Source of the DNA: Rhodocyclaceae bacterium
GTDB taxonomy: Bacteria; Pseudomonadota; Gammaproteobacteria; Burkholderiales; Rhodocyclaceae
Reading direction: 5' to 3'
Length of the DNA: 64,000 bases
Assembly (NCBI GenBank): GCA_023383815.1
Contig: JAHDYG010000011.1
Span: 51,881 to 115,880 of the forward strand
Shown piece by piece: positions 37,358-48,909 of this stretch. The translations under genes were made by a program, and so were the position numbers. Numbering within the stretch: the first letter of the stretch is position 1; each line of letters opens with the position of its first letter. The notes under the pieces are model-generated. The model worked only from the letters and a program-made list of their open reading frames with translations, was not told where the DNA came from and made no database searches.

Positions 37358-39826
37358 ATGCGAACGGCAATCATCGGCTTTGCGCTCGGAGTCCTGATCG
37401 TTCAGTGGTCGGCGGTTCTGCCCGGGATCGGCATCCGATGGGCCGGTGCCATTCTACTTGGGCTCCTCCTGGTGGGGAATCTCGCGTCGAGCGAGCGCCA
37501 GCGGCGTTCGACTGCCATCGCCGGCCCCCGGGGAAGCCTGGTGGTGCTCGCGCTGACCGGCCTGTTGTGCGGAGCGGGCTGGGCAACGCTGCGGGCGGAA
37601 TGGAGACTCGCCGACGCGCTGCCGATGGAGTGGGAGGGGCGGCCGATCCTCGTCACCGGGATCGTCGGTGCATTGCCCCAGGCGGCCGATCCGGGGGTGC
37701 GTTTCGTGCTCGACGTCGAGTCGGCCAGCGCGCCGGTTCCAGGCAGGATCGAACTGGCGTGGTATCCGCCGCGCAGCGGCGGGAGCGTGCCGGTGATCGC
37801 GCCAGGCGCGCGCTGGCAACTGGTCGTCCATCTTCGTCGCCCGCATGGGTTCGTGAATCCGGGAGGCTTCGACTACGAGGCCTGGCTGCTGGAGCGCAAC
37901 GTGCGCGCAACCGGATCGGTGCGCGACTGCCCGCAGGCGACGGCGCGCTGCATCGGCGCCAATCAGCAGATCGACCGCTTCGTGCCTGGCTTCATGAGTG
38001 CGATCCACCGGCTGCGCAGCGCGGTGCGCGAGCGCTTTTCGGCGCAGCTTGGCCAGGCGCCGTTCCGGGGGGTCCTGATTGCGCTTGCGGTCGGCGACCA
38101 GCGCGCGATCACGCAGGACCAGTGGCAGGTCTTCCGCCGGACCGGAACCGCGCATCTGGTCAGCATCTCGGGGCTGCATGTATCGCTGGTTGCGCTCGCG
38201 ACGGGGGCGCTGACCGGCTGGCTGTGGCGTCGCTCCACGGATCGGATCCTGCGCTGCCCGGTCCGGGTCGCGGCTGCGGTCGGAGGCCTGGCCGGGGCGG
38301 GGTGCTACGCGCTGCTCGCAGGGCTCGGGTTGCCGACGCAGCGAGCGTTCCTGATGCTCGCGGTCGCCGCGGCAGGGCTGGCCCTGAAGCGCGATGTCGC
38401 CGTCAGTCACACCCTTGCGCTCGCCTTGTTCGTCGTCCTGCTGTTCGATCCATGGGCAGTGCTCTCGGCAGGATTCTGGCTCTCGTTCGTGGCGGTCGGA
38501 GCGATCCTGCTCGTGCTCTGCGGCCGCAACGAACGTGGTCCGTCGGGCTCACCAGGCTGGCTGGCGCGGACCCTGCGGGGCATGGGATCCGCCGCTCGGG
38601 TGCAGGGCGCGATCACGCTTGCGACCGTGCCGCCGTTGGTCCTGCTCTTCAACGCGTTTCCGCTCGTCTCACCGCTCGCCAATGCGTTTGCGATTCCGCT
38701 CGTGAGCTTTGTCGTCACACCGCTTGCGCTGTCGGCGATCGTCCTTCCGCATCCACAGCTGCTTGCGCTCGCGCACGAAGCAACCGTCCTCCTGTTTTCC
38801 GCCCTCGATCGACTCGCGGCCTGGCCCCAGGCGCTCTGGGCCCAGGCGACGCCGCCGGCCGCTGGATCAGTCGTGGCCGCCGTGGCAGTAGTATGGTTGC
38901 TGCTGCCGCGGGGTACGCCGGGCCGGGCAGCCGCATTGCTCGCCTGCCTCGCGTTGCTGGGGTGGAAGCCCGGGCGGCCGTACGAAGGCGGGTTCCGGGT
39001 TACCGTGCTCGACGTCGGTCAGGGTACGGCCGTGCATGTGCAGACGGCGGCCCATGATCTGCTCTACGATGCCGGACCGCGCTATGGACGAAGCGGCAAT
39101 GCCGGCGAGCGCGTGCTGCGGCCGTACTTCGCGGCAGCCGGAGTCGAGCGGCTCGACTGGCTCGTCTTGTCCCATGGCGACGCTGATCACACCGGCGGGG
39201 CGCAGGCCGTTCTGGCGGCGATGCCGGTCAATGAGATCCTGAGCAGCCTCGGACCGGACCACGAACTGGTGGCCGGCGGCCGCGTTTTCACGGATTGTGT
39301 TGCCGGGCAGTCGTGGGAAAGCGATGCCGTGCGTTTCGAGTTCCTGCATCCTGCGCCCCCGGTCGACGTGCCGGCGCAAGCGCAACCGCAACCGCAACCG
39401 CCGGTCCGGGCAGCGCCGTCCGCGATGCGAGGCAACGATCGATCCTGCGTGCTGCGGATTTCTTCGATCCACGGGTCGGTCCTGCTCACCGGCGACATCG
39501 GAGCGCGTGCCGAGGCCAGCCTGATCGCATCGCACCCCCGGCACGCTCTCGCCAGCGATGTGGTGCTGGTTCCGCATCACGGGAGCCGCAGCTCTTCGTC
39601 GCCGGCCTTCGTCGAGGCCACCGCGGCTCACCACGCAGTGCACTCGGTTGGCAACCTCAACCCGTTCCGGCATCCACACCCGTCGGTGTGGGCGCGTTGG
39701 CAAGCGGCCGGTGCGCGGCAATGGCGGACCGATGCGCAAGGGGCCGTGCGGATCGAGGTCGGGGTCGAGGGAATAAGCGTCGAGGCCGAGCGACTGCGTT
39801 CGCCGCGCTACTGGCACGGGCGTTGA
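37358..39826 (+). CDS. comEC: ComEC/Rec2 competence DNA-uptake channel
   Basis: Competence domain (ISGLHVSLVAL) plus metallo-beta-lactamase domain (DVGQGTAVHVQ, SHGDADHTGG, HHGSRSSSSPAFV). Confidence 0.94.
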   Translation: MRTAIIGFALGVLIVQWSAVLPGIGIRWAGAILLGLLLVGNLASSERQRRSTAIAGPRGSLVVLALTGLLCGAGWATLRAEWRLADALPMEWEGRPILVTGIVGALPQAADPGVRFVLDVESASAPVPGRIELAWYPPRSGGSVPVIAPGARWQLVVHLRRPHGFVNPGGFDYEAWLLERNVRATGSVRDCPQATARCIGANQQIDRFVPGFMSAIHRLRSAVRERFSAQLGQAPFRGVLIALAVGDQRAITQDQWQVFRRTGTAHLVSISGLHVSLVALATGALTGWLWRRSTDRILRCPVRVAAAVGGLAGAGCYALLAGLGLPTQRAFLMLAVAAAGLALKRDVAVSHTLALALFVVLLFDPWAVLSAGFWLSFVAVGAILLVLCGRNERGPSGSPGWLARTLRGMGSAARVQGAITLATVPPLVLLFNAFPLVSPLANAFAIPLVSFVVTPLALSAIVLPHPQLLALAHEATVLLFSALDRLAAWPQALWAQATPPAAGSVVAAVAVVWLLLPRGTPGRAAALLACLALLGWKPGRPYEGGFRVTVLDVGQGTAVHVQTAAHDLLYDAGPRYGRSGNAGERVLRPYFAAAGVERLDWLVLSHGDADHTGGAQAVLAAMPVNEILSSLGPDHELVAGGRVFTDCVAGQSWESDAVRFEFLHPAPPVDVPAQAQPQPQPPVRAAPSAMRGNDRSCVLRISSIHGSVLLTGDIGARAEASLIASHPRHALASDVVLVPHHGSRSSSSPAFVEATAAHHAVHSVGNLNPFRHPHPSVWARWQAAGARQWRTDAQGAVRIEVGVEGISVEAERLRSPRYWHGR

Positions 39827-41100
39827 TCGAGATCCCGATCGGTGAGCAGGCGTTCCGGGTACTCACACATCGGCACCGGGTGGCCGATCAGGTAGCCCTG
39901 CGCCAGATCGCAACCCATCTCGCGCAGATGATCGCAGGTGACGGCGTCCTCGACACCTTCAGCGACCACCTGCAAGCCCATTCCATGGCCAAGTCCGATC
40001 ATCGAGGAAACGATCCTGTGGTGTGTGCTGGCGTGCGAGATCCCCCGGGTGAAGGACATGTCGACCTTCAGTTCGTCGAGCGGAAGGTCACGCAGCCGCG
40101 CCATCGATGAATAGCCGGTGCCGAAATCGTCCATCGACAGGCGCACGCCCATCTCCTTGAGGGCTTCCAGGGTTGCGAGGGATGCAGCCTGGCCCTGCAT
40201 GACGGCCGTCTCGGTCAGCTCGGCCATCACACACCCTGGAGGCAGCCCCCAGATCGCGAGAGACTGCTCGAACAGGGCCGCCAGGTCCGGATCGCGAAGG
40301 TTGTAGGCGGACAGGTTGACGCTGACACCGATCTCGATTCCGCGGCTTCGCGCTTCGGCGCACTCGCGCAGCGCCGTGTGAACCACCCAGCGGGTCAGGC
40401 GGAAGATCAGGTCGGTGCCTTCGGCCAGTCGGATCACCCGGTCCGGGGCAATGGGGCCGAGCCGAGGATGGGTCCAGCGCAGCAGGGCCTCCATGCTCAC
40501 GATCCGGCCGCTGCGCAGGCAAAGCTGCGGCTGGTAGGCCAGATGCACCTCGCTTTCTTCGATGGCATGGTCCAGTTCGGCCCAAAGATCGACTCCGGCC
40601 AGAAGCAGATCGCTGCGGTGCTCTTCGTCGATCGCGAGGGGGTCGAAGCGATTGCGCGCTTCATGCAGGGCGGCACTTGCCCGGCGCAGCAGTTCGTCCA
40701 TCTGCGCGGTCGACGCTTGCCGTGTGTCCGGGGTGCGGGTCGCAACACCGATCCGTGCGGCAACCATGACCCGGCGCCCGTCGCATGCATAGGGCGGTGC
40801 GAGTGCGCGCAGGATCCTGTGCGCGGCAAGGCGTGCGTGCGCGTCTGCGGACAATCCGGGGAGCAGACAGGCGATCTGGTAACGCCCGATCGGGCATGTC
40901 GCGGCAGCGCCCACCGCGCGGGTCACGCGCTGCAGGGCCTCGCCCGCGAGGGCATCCACGGCGGCATGGCCGAGCACGCCGTCGAGGGTCGGGAGATTCT
41001 CGAGTTCGACCAGTACCATGGCGACAACGGAGGATCCATCGTCGGGCGCGCGCTCGAGGAGGGCCGATGCGTGGTCAAGCAGGCGGTCACGGTCACTCAA
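39808..41100 (-). CDS. Degenerate GGDEF plus EAL c-di-GMP phosphodiesterase
   Basis: EAL residues conserved (EALLRW, VNLSAYNL, ELTETAVM, MDDFGTGYSS, ELKVDMSF, VAEGVED, LAQGYLIGHP); GGDEF replaced by IGRYQ. Confidence 0.88.
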   Translation of the reverse strand: MSDRDRLLDHASALLERAPDDGSSVVAMVLVELENLPTLDGVLGHAAVDALAGEALQRVTRAVGAAATCPIGRYQIACLLPGLSADAHARLAAHRILRALAPPYACDGRRVMVAARIGVATRTPDTRQASTAQMDELLRRASAALHEARNRFDPLAIDEEHRSDLLLAGVDLWAELDHAIEESEVHLAYQPQLCLRSGRIVSMEALLRWTHPRLGPIAPDRVIRLAEGTDLIFRLTRWVVHTALRECAEARSRGIEIGVSVNLSAYNLRDPDLAALFEQSLAIWGLPPGCVMAELTETAVMQGQAASLATLEALKEMGVRLSMDDFGTGYSSMARLRDLPLDELKVDMSFTRGISHASTHHRIVSSMIGLGHGMGLQVVAEGVEDAVTCDHLREMGCDLAQGYLIGHPVPMCEYPERLLTDRDLDQRPCQ

Positions 41101-41101
41101 C

Positions 41102-42349
41102 TCAGCTCGGCTCCTCGAGGAAATAGCGCGCAGGGTCGATCCCGTAGCTTCCCGGTGCGAGATCGCGGGCGATCTCCCGAGACTGCGTGTCGGAGGGTTC
41201 GCGTGCCTGTCTCAGATCGAGCAGGCGCGGTGGTTCGTACGCCCGCTTGTCCGGCCCCAGGATCAGCATCAGCTGCGGCCGGTAGCGCTGCGTGCGGCTA
41301 TGTGTGAGAACGATTCCCACCTCGCCGCTCGTCAGTTCTACCAGACTGCCGGCCGGAAACAGGCCGATGCACTGGGCGAACTGCTCGACCAGTGCCGCAT
41401 TCAGGCCTTGGCGCGCAAGCCTGCGCAGTTCGCTCATCGCTTCGGACGGCCTGCGCCGCGGCGTGTCCTGTGATTGGCCAAGCTGCTTGACATAGGCGTT
41501 GATCACCGCAGCCATCTTGCCGTACGGATCGATCTGATTCGCGTGGAGGCCTTGCGGGTAGCCGCTGCCGTCCTCGCGCTCGTGGTGCTGCAGGGCCATC
41601 AACGCAGCCTTCTCCGGCATTTCACGGGTTGCACGGAGGATCTCGTAACCGAACGCAGCATGATTTTTCAGCATGCGCCGTTCGGCCGGCGAACAGGCGA
41701 CGGCGCGATCGCGCAGGGGCGAGGGCATTCGCAGGTAACCGACATTCATCAGCAGGCCGCCCATGCCGAGCACCGAAAGGGCCTGCCTCGGCAGGCCGAG
41801 ATGGCGCCCGAGCGCAAGCAGATGGGCCGCGGCCGAGACTGCCATGTCATAGCTCCTGCCCCCTTGATCCCTGAGCTGGCTCATGAGCAGCATCGCATCC
41901 GGATTGCGGATGACGCTTTCACGCATGGCGTCGATCGCGTGCAGCACGGGCTCGGCGCTGAGCTTCAGTCCCTTCTCGATCCCGGCGCGCAGCTCGTCGA
42001 GCACGGTTGCGACCGTCTCGATCGTGCGGGCGGCGACGGCACGTTCCTGGGCGATGCTGCGGGTGTCGGCGTACTGGTTCGGGCCTCGGAAATCTTCTCC
42101 GGATTCACTCTCGGCGGACGGTCGTGCGGCGGCTTCGGTCGTGCGCGGGGTCTTGCGGATGGCCTCGGTACTGCGGTCATAGTCGACGAAGACGTGCCGG
42201 CAATGGCGGGCCAGCTCTTCGATGTCCTGTTCCGATTCGATGAGAAGGCCTTCGATCAGGAAGGGAGTCCCCAGCCAGGGCCGATCGAGTTGTGACACGA
42301 ACATCCCGGGTATCAGCTTCCCGACTTCGAGTTTCTCGGTGCTCTTCAT
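41102..42349 (-). CDS. DUF3391/HD-GYP-like protein with degenerate HD site
   Basis: MKSTEKLEVGKLIPGMFVSQLDRPWLGTPFLIEG; HHEREDGSGYPQGL retained, LLHDIGK position reads LLMNVGY. Confidence 0.85.
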   Translation of the reverse strand: MKSTEKLEVGKLIPGMFVSQLDRPWLGTPFLIEGLLIESEQDIEELARHCRHVFVDYDRSTEAIRKTPRTTEAAARPSAESESGEDFRGPNQYADTRSIAQERAVAARTIETVATVLDELRAGIEKGLKLSAEPVLHAIDAMRESVIRNPDAMLLMSQLRDQGGRSYDMAVSAAAHLLALGRHLGLPRQALSVLGMGGLLMNVGYLRMPSPLRDRAVACSPAERRMLKNHAAFGYEILRATREMPEKAALMALQHHEREDGSGYPQGLHANQIDPYGKMAAVINAYVKQLGQSQDTPRRRPSEAMSELRRLARQGLNAALVEQFAQCIGLFPAGSLVELTSGEVGIVLTHSRTQRYRPQLMLILGPDKRAYEPPRLLDLRQAREPSDTQSREIARDLAPGSYGIDPARYFLEEPS

Positions 42350-42572
42350 GTAGCGGACGTGTCCTCGCTGCGTCAGCGCCGGCCGTTTGGGGCGAAATGC
42401 ATCGCACCGGAGGTGGTGCGAAGGCGATCGGTCTGGAAAGTGATCGATCATAATCCCTTGCACGTCCCGGCTCCAGCCGGACCGCTCTTCGTGGGTCGAT
42501 CGGTGCGGGGCCGGGTGTCGAGTTCAGGTTACACTGGCTGCGGATCAGTCGCATGGATGAGAGGCTCCGACG

Positions 42573-43487
42573 ATGGGTTGGCTTGACGCGGTTCGAGATC
42601 TTCTGAAGCCCGCAGCTTCGCGGGTGCATCGGCAGCACGCCTTGCGCGAGCGCTGTGTCCAGTGCATCGGCCCGCACGGCCTGCATCGCATGGCCTATAC
42701 CGAATGGGGGGATCCCGAGAACCCGCGGGTGCTGATCTGTGCGCATGGCCTCACCCGCAACGGACGCGATTTCGACTTCCTCGCGCAGGCACTGGCCGAC
42801 GAGTACCGGGTGGTCTGCCCCGATGTGGTCGGGCGCGGGCGCAGTGACTGGCTGGGTGTGAAGGGCGACTACGGGTTTCCGCTCTACGTGTCCGACATGG
42901 TGACGCTGATCGCACGCCTCAACGTCAAGACCGTGGACTGGGTTGGAACCTCGATGGGCGGCCTGATCGGCATGTTCCTCGCTGGCCAGCCACGCACCCC
43001 CGTCGCACGCCTGATCCTGAACGACGTCGGGCCAGTGATCACGGCGGCTTCCTTGCGGCGGATCGGTGAATACGTCGGGCGGGCGCCGAAGTTCCCTACG
43101 ATGGAAGCGGCCGAGGCCTGGATCCGCGAGACCGGGGCGCCGTTCGGGAAGCTGACCGATGCCCAGTGGCAGCACCTGACCCGCTACTCGGTGCGTCCGG
43201 TCGAGGGGGGCTTCTCGATGGTCTACGATCCCGGGATCGGTGAAGTGTTCCGGGCCTCGCCGGTGGTCGCGGATGTGGAACTCTGGGAGGCGTGGGAAGC
43301 CGTGCGCTGTCCGACGCTTGCGATCCGCGGGGCGGAGTCCGATCTGCTCGAACGTCTGACCCTTGAAAGGATGGCCAGCACGGGACCGATGGCCCGGATC
43401 TGCGAAGTGCCCGGCGTCGGCCATGCGCCGATGTTCATGGACGAAGAGCAGGTCGCGCTCGTGACGGAGTTCCTGCTCCGCACCTGA
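42573..43487 (+). CDS. Alpha/beta hydrolase
   Basis: DWVGTSMGGLIGMFLAGQ nucleophile elbow; VLICAHGLTRNGRDFDFLAQAL; C-terminal VPGVGHAPMF. Confidence 0.9.
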   Translation: MGWLDAVRDLLKPAASRVHRQHALRERCVQCIGPHGLHRMAYTEWGDPENPRVLICAHGLTRNGRDFDFLAQALADEYRVVCPDVVGRGRSDWLGVKGDYGFPLYVSDMVTLIARLNVKTVDWVGTSMGGLIGMFLAGQPRTPVARLILNDVGPVITAASLRRIGEYVGRAPKFPTMEAAEAWIRETGAPFGKLTDAQWQHLTRYSVRPVEGGFSMVYDPGIGEVFRASPVVADVELWEAWEAVRCPTLAIRGAESDLLERLTLERMASTGPMARICEVPGVGHAPMFMDEEQVALVTEFLLRT

Positions 43488-43528
43488 GCGGCGCCGGGTG
43501 CGCCCGGCACCGCTCGAGCGTCAGCGTT

Positions 43529-44698
43529 TCAGTGCAGGTGCCGGGGCGGGTGCTCGCCGTGCCCCTCGGGCATTTCGGCGTGGACGATCTCGCCGTCCGC
43601 AGACGGATACAGCGGAGCGCCACAGTCGTCGCAGTATTCGAGCGGGAACGCGTGATCGAGTGCAACGATCTCCGTGACACCACTGTCGCGAAGGACCGCC
43701 TCGATTTCCGCGAGCGTTTCCGTATTCTCGTCCTCGGCTCCGAGCAGCGGCCAGACCACACCGTGGGCAATGTCGTCGCGGTCGAGCATTCCGAACCCGA
43801 TCCGGAATTCCTCGAGCTGCCGGTCGTGGAAGGGGGCGACCACGGCGCGCAGGCGGGAAGCAGGCACTTCCAGCTCTGCACCGAGAAAGGCGACTGAGGC
43901 GCGCACCGCGTAGGGCCGGCTGGCGCGGTCGGCCTGGCGATTGGCGGCAAAGTATGCCTCGGGCAGCACGACCTCGGTGGCGCACCCCGGAAGCAGCGGA
44001 GCGAGACACGCGCCGCCCTGATTGCGCCACTGGTGCAAGGCCCGCTCGCGCGTGCCGTCCGCCTCCTGCCAGGCGAAGATCGGCTGGCCGCGCGTGACCG
44101 CGACGGCTGCCAGCAGATAGCGCGTATCGGACAGGAAATGGGCAGTCTCGGGGAGCCCCTTGGTCTCGATGTGAAGGTCCTTCCCGTCCATCGCGGCGCG
44201 ACCGAGCACGGCGGTGAAGGCCGAGGTCGCGCAGTAGCCCTGCGGCAACTGGTCGGGGCTGAAGAGGAAATCGGCGAGTGCGATGCGCGTGTTCTCGGCA
44301 AAGACGTGCGCCTGCAGATGCACGCGCAGGTTCGCACGTACGGCTGCCGGGATCGTGCCCGCCGGAATGTTGTAGCGCGACCATGCGAGGATTGGCGCCG
44401 CGACCAGCAGGATCTCGTGGCCGGCCGAGACTGCCGGGGCGTTCTCGGCCCGGGATTCGATGAAATCGGCCAGTTCCTCGTAGGCCTCGATGTGCGCGCC
44501 GTAGAGGTGGTCGAGCGCGACGTTGAAGGACTCTTCGTCGTGGTTCGACAGCACTTCGTCGATCAGGGTCGACAGGCGGTCTTCCCAGTAGCGGTCCTCG
44601 GTACGGCTGCCGGATTCCGCCAGACCGGTCGCAAGCCTGAGCAACTGTTCGGTTTCCTGGCCCAGCGCGCCGCGGCGTTTCGGTCTTGGTCTTTTCAT
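43529..44698 (-). CDS. DUF2863 family protein
   Basis: RYWEDRLSTLIDEVLSNHDEESFNVALDHLY..; C-terminal YCDDCGAPLYPSADGE. Confidence 0.75.
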   Translation of the reverse strand: MKRPRPKRRGALGQETEQLLRLATGLAESGSRTEDRYWEDRLSTLIDEVLSNHDEESFNVALDHLYGAHIEAYEELADFIESRAENAPAVSAGHEILLVAAPILAWSRYNIPAGTIPAAVRANLRVHLQAHVFAENTRIALADFLFSPDQLPQGYCATSAFTAVLGRAAMDGKDLHIETKGLPETAHFLSDTRYLLAAVAVTRGQPIFAWQEADGTRERALHQWRNQGGACLAPLLPGCATEVVLPEAYFAANRQADRASRPYAVRASVAFLGAELEVPASRLRAVVAPFHDRQLEEFRIGFGMLDRDDIAHGVVWPLLGAEDENTETLAEIEAVLRDSGVTEIVALDHAFPLEYCDDCGAPLYPSADGEIVHAEMPEGHGEHPPRHLH

Positions 44699-44768
44699 CG
44701 GGTCAACCTTTGGTAACGGGGGGTTCGTTTCCGGTGCGGGATCGGTACCGTGGGTCCGCAGCCCGGAA

Positions 44769-45602
44769 TCAGTAGGCCGGCTTGTTGAGCCGGATGGCCT
44801 GCATGATGGTAGCCGAGATCTCCTCGATCGACTTGGCCGTGGAGTCGAGCCATGGGATGTTCTCGCGGCGCATCAGCTTCTGTGCGGCGTCGATCTCGTA
44901 GATGCAGTTCTCGTACGAAGCATAGTGGCTGTTGGCGCGGCGTTCCTGGCGGATCTGCGAAAGCCGCTCGGGTGCGATCGTCAGGCCGAAGAGCTTCTTG
45001 CGATGATGGTGCAGCTCGCCCGGGAGCTTGTTGCGTTCGAAATCTTCCGGGATCAACGGGTAGTTGGCCGCCTTCACGCCGAACTGCATCGCGAGATAGA
45101 GGCTGGTCGGGGTCTTGCCCGAGCGCGATACCCCGACGAGGATCACGTCCGCATCGGCGAGCTCGCCGTCGGACGAGACCCCGTCGTCGTGGGCCATCGC
45201 GTAGTTGATCGCCTCGATCCGCGCCTTGTAGTCGCTGCTCTCGGCGATGCCGTGAAAGCGTCCGACGGCGTGGTTCGAGCGGACTTCGAGTTCCGATTCC
45301 AGCGGCCCGATGAACTGCTCGAACAGATCGATGAAGAGCGCGTCGGCCTGGCGCAGGCCTGCGACGGTCTCGGGGTTCACGAGGGTGCTGAAGACGATCG
45401 GGCGCACGCCGTCGCGCTTGCCGGCCTCGCGGATCTGGCGCGCGCACTCGATCGCCTTGTCTAGATCATCGACGAAGGGAATTCGGGCCTGGCGGAATTT
45501 CACGTCGGGAAACTGCGTGAGCAGACTGTGTCCCAGCGTTTCGGCCGTGATGCCGGTGCCGTCGGAGATGAAGAAGGCGGTTCGGGTGCGGGGTGCGCTC
45601 AT
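44769..45602 (-). CDS. ppsR: PEP synthase regulatory protein (bifunctional kinase/pyrophosphorylase)
   Basis: [58 protein letters not shown]; divergent from ppsA. Confidence 0.95.
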   Translation of the reverse strand: MSAPRTRTAFFISDGTGITAETLGHSLLTQFPDVKFRQARIPFVDDLDKAIECARQIREAGKRDGVRPIVFSTLVNPETVAGLRQADALFIDLFEQFIGPLESELEVRSNHAVGRFHGIAESSDYKARIEAINYAMAHDDGVSSDGELADADVILVGVSRSGKTPTSLYLAMQFGVKAANYPLIPEDFERNKLPGELHHHRKKLFGLTIAPERLSQIRQERRANSHYASYENCIYEIDAAQKLMRRENIPWLDSTAKSIEEISATIMQAIRLNKPAY

Positions 45603-45732
45603 GAGGGGATCGTCGGTCCTTGCACGTGGGTGGTCAGGAAGGCGTTCGGGTAAACACTGTCGTGCGGCAGAGCAGCAATTCTCGCTAGAATTCACATTCT
45701 GCGTTCTCCCCAACATTTTCGGAAGCCTATTC

Positions 45733-48099
<2,367 letters not shown>

Positions 48100-48188
48100 G
48101 ACCCGAATGGCCAGGCGGTGCCGGAGCGGTTTCCTGTGCCGCGCTGCTTCGGCCGCTCGTGCACGTGTGGCCGCGCGTGCCTGCGCGC

Positions 48189-48217
48189 TTGGTGAGACGC
48201 CGCCGAGCGGCTAGAAT
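48189..48217 (+). promoter_or_regulatory. Sigma70-like promoter for tRNA-Arg, TTGGTG-N17-TAGAAT
   Basis: 17-bp spacer; -10 ends 8 nt before mature tRNA 5' end. Confidence 0.55.
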
Positions 48218-48225
48218 TGCGCCCT

Positions 48226-48300
48226 CTCTCCGTAGTTCAATGGATAGAACGAGCGCCTCCTAAGCGCTAGATCTGGGTTCGATTCCCGGCGGGGGGACCA
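48226..48300 (+). tRNA. tRNA-Arg (anticodon CCU)
   Basis: Cloverleaf: acceptor CTCTCCG/CGGGGGG, D-arm GTTC..GAAC, anticodon arm AGCGC-CTCCTAA-GCGCT, T-arm CTGGG-TTCGATT-CCCGG, discriminator A, encoded CCA. Confidence 0.95.
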
Positions 48301-48370
48301 TGACTGCACGTCCGGTGGCAGGTCTTGCGGTGCCGGTTCGTGCTCCAGTCTGGCCCGAGCAGGCCAGGAG

Positions 48371-48895
48371 ATGCCGATGCGCTTCAATCCGGATGAATGG
48401 CGACACTGTCCACAGTGCGGTGAGGCCCTGATCGACGTCGAGATCGGTGGGCTTGCACGACGCGCCTGTGGCGATGCCGGGTGTGGATTCATCGTTTGGG
48501 GGAATCCGGTTCCGGTGGTCTGCGCGCTGATCGAGTGCCTCGACCGCGAAAGACACATTCTGCTCGCCCGGAACGCTGCCTGGCCTGAGGGAAAGTTCGC
48601 GCTCGTGACCGGATTCCTGGAGCGGGACGAGGCGCCCGAGGTGGCCGTGGCGCGCGAGGTCAGGGAAGAGACCGGTCTTGAGGCACAGGCGGTGCACTGG
48701 ATCGGCAACTACGCCTTTGCCGAAGCCAATCAGGTCCTGCTGGTGTATCACGTGCAGGCCACGGGCGAGATCGTGCTGAACGAGGAGCTGGCCGAGGTGA
48801 AACTGATTCCGCGCGAGAAACTCAAGGGTTGGGAGCGCGGAACCGGTCATGCCGTGCTCGACTGGCTCGCACGGCAGCCCGGCGCTGCGCGCTGA
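48371..48895 (+). CDS. NUDIX hydrolase with N-terminal zinc ribbon
   Basis: CPQCGEAL..CGDAGCGF; Nudix box GFLERDEAPEVAVAREVREETGLEA. Confidence 0.93.
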   Translation: MPMRFNPDEWRHCPQCGEALIDVEIGGLARRACGDAGCGFIVWGNPVPVVCALIECLDRERHILLARNAAWPEGKFALVTGFLERDEAPEVAVAREVREETGLEAQAVHWIGNYAFAEANQVLLVYHVQATGEIVLNEELAEVKLIPREKLKGWERGTGHAVLDWLARQPGAAR

Positions 48896-48909
48896 GCGCA
48901 GGCGCTTCC

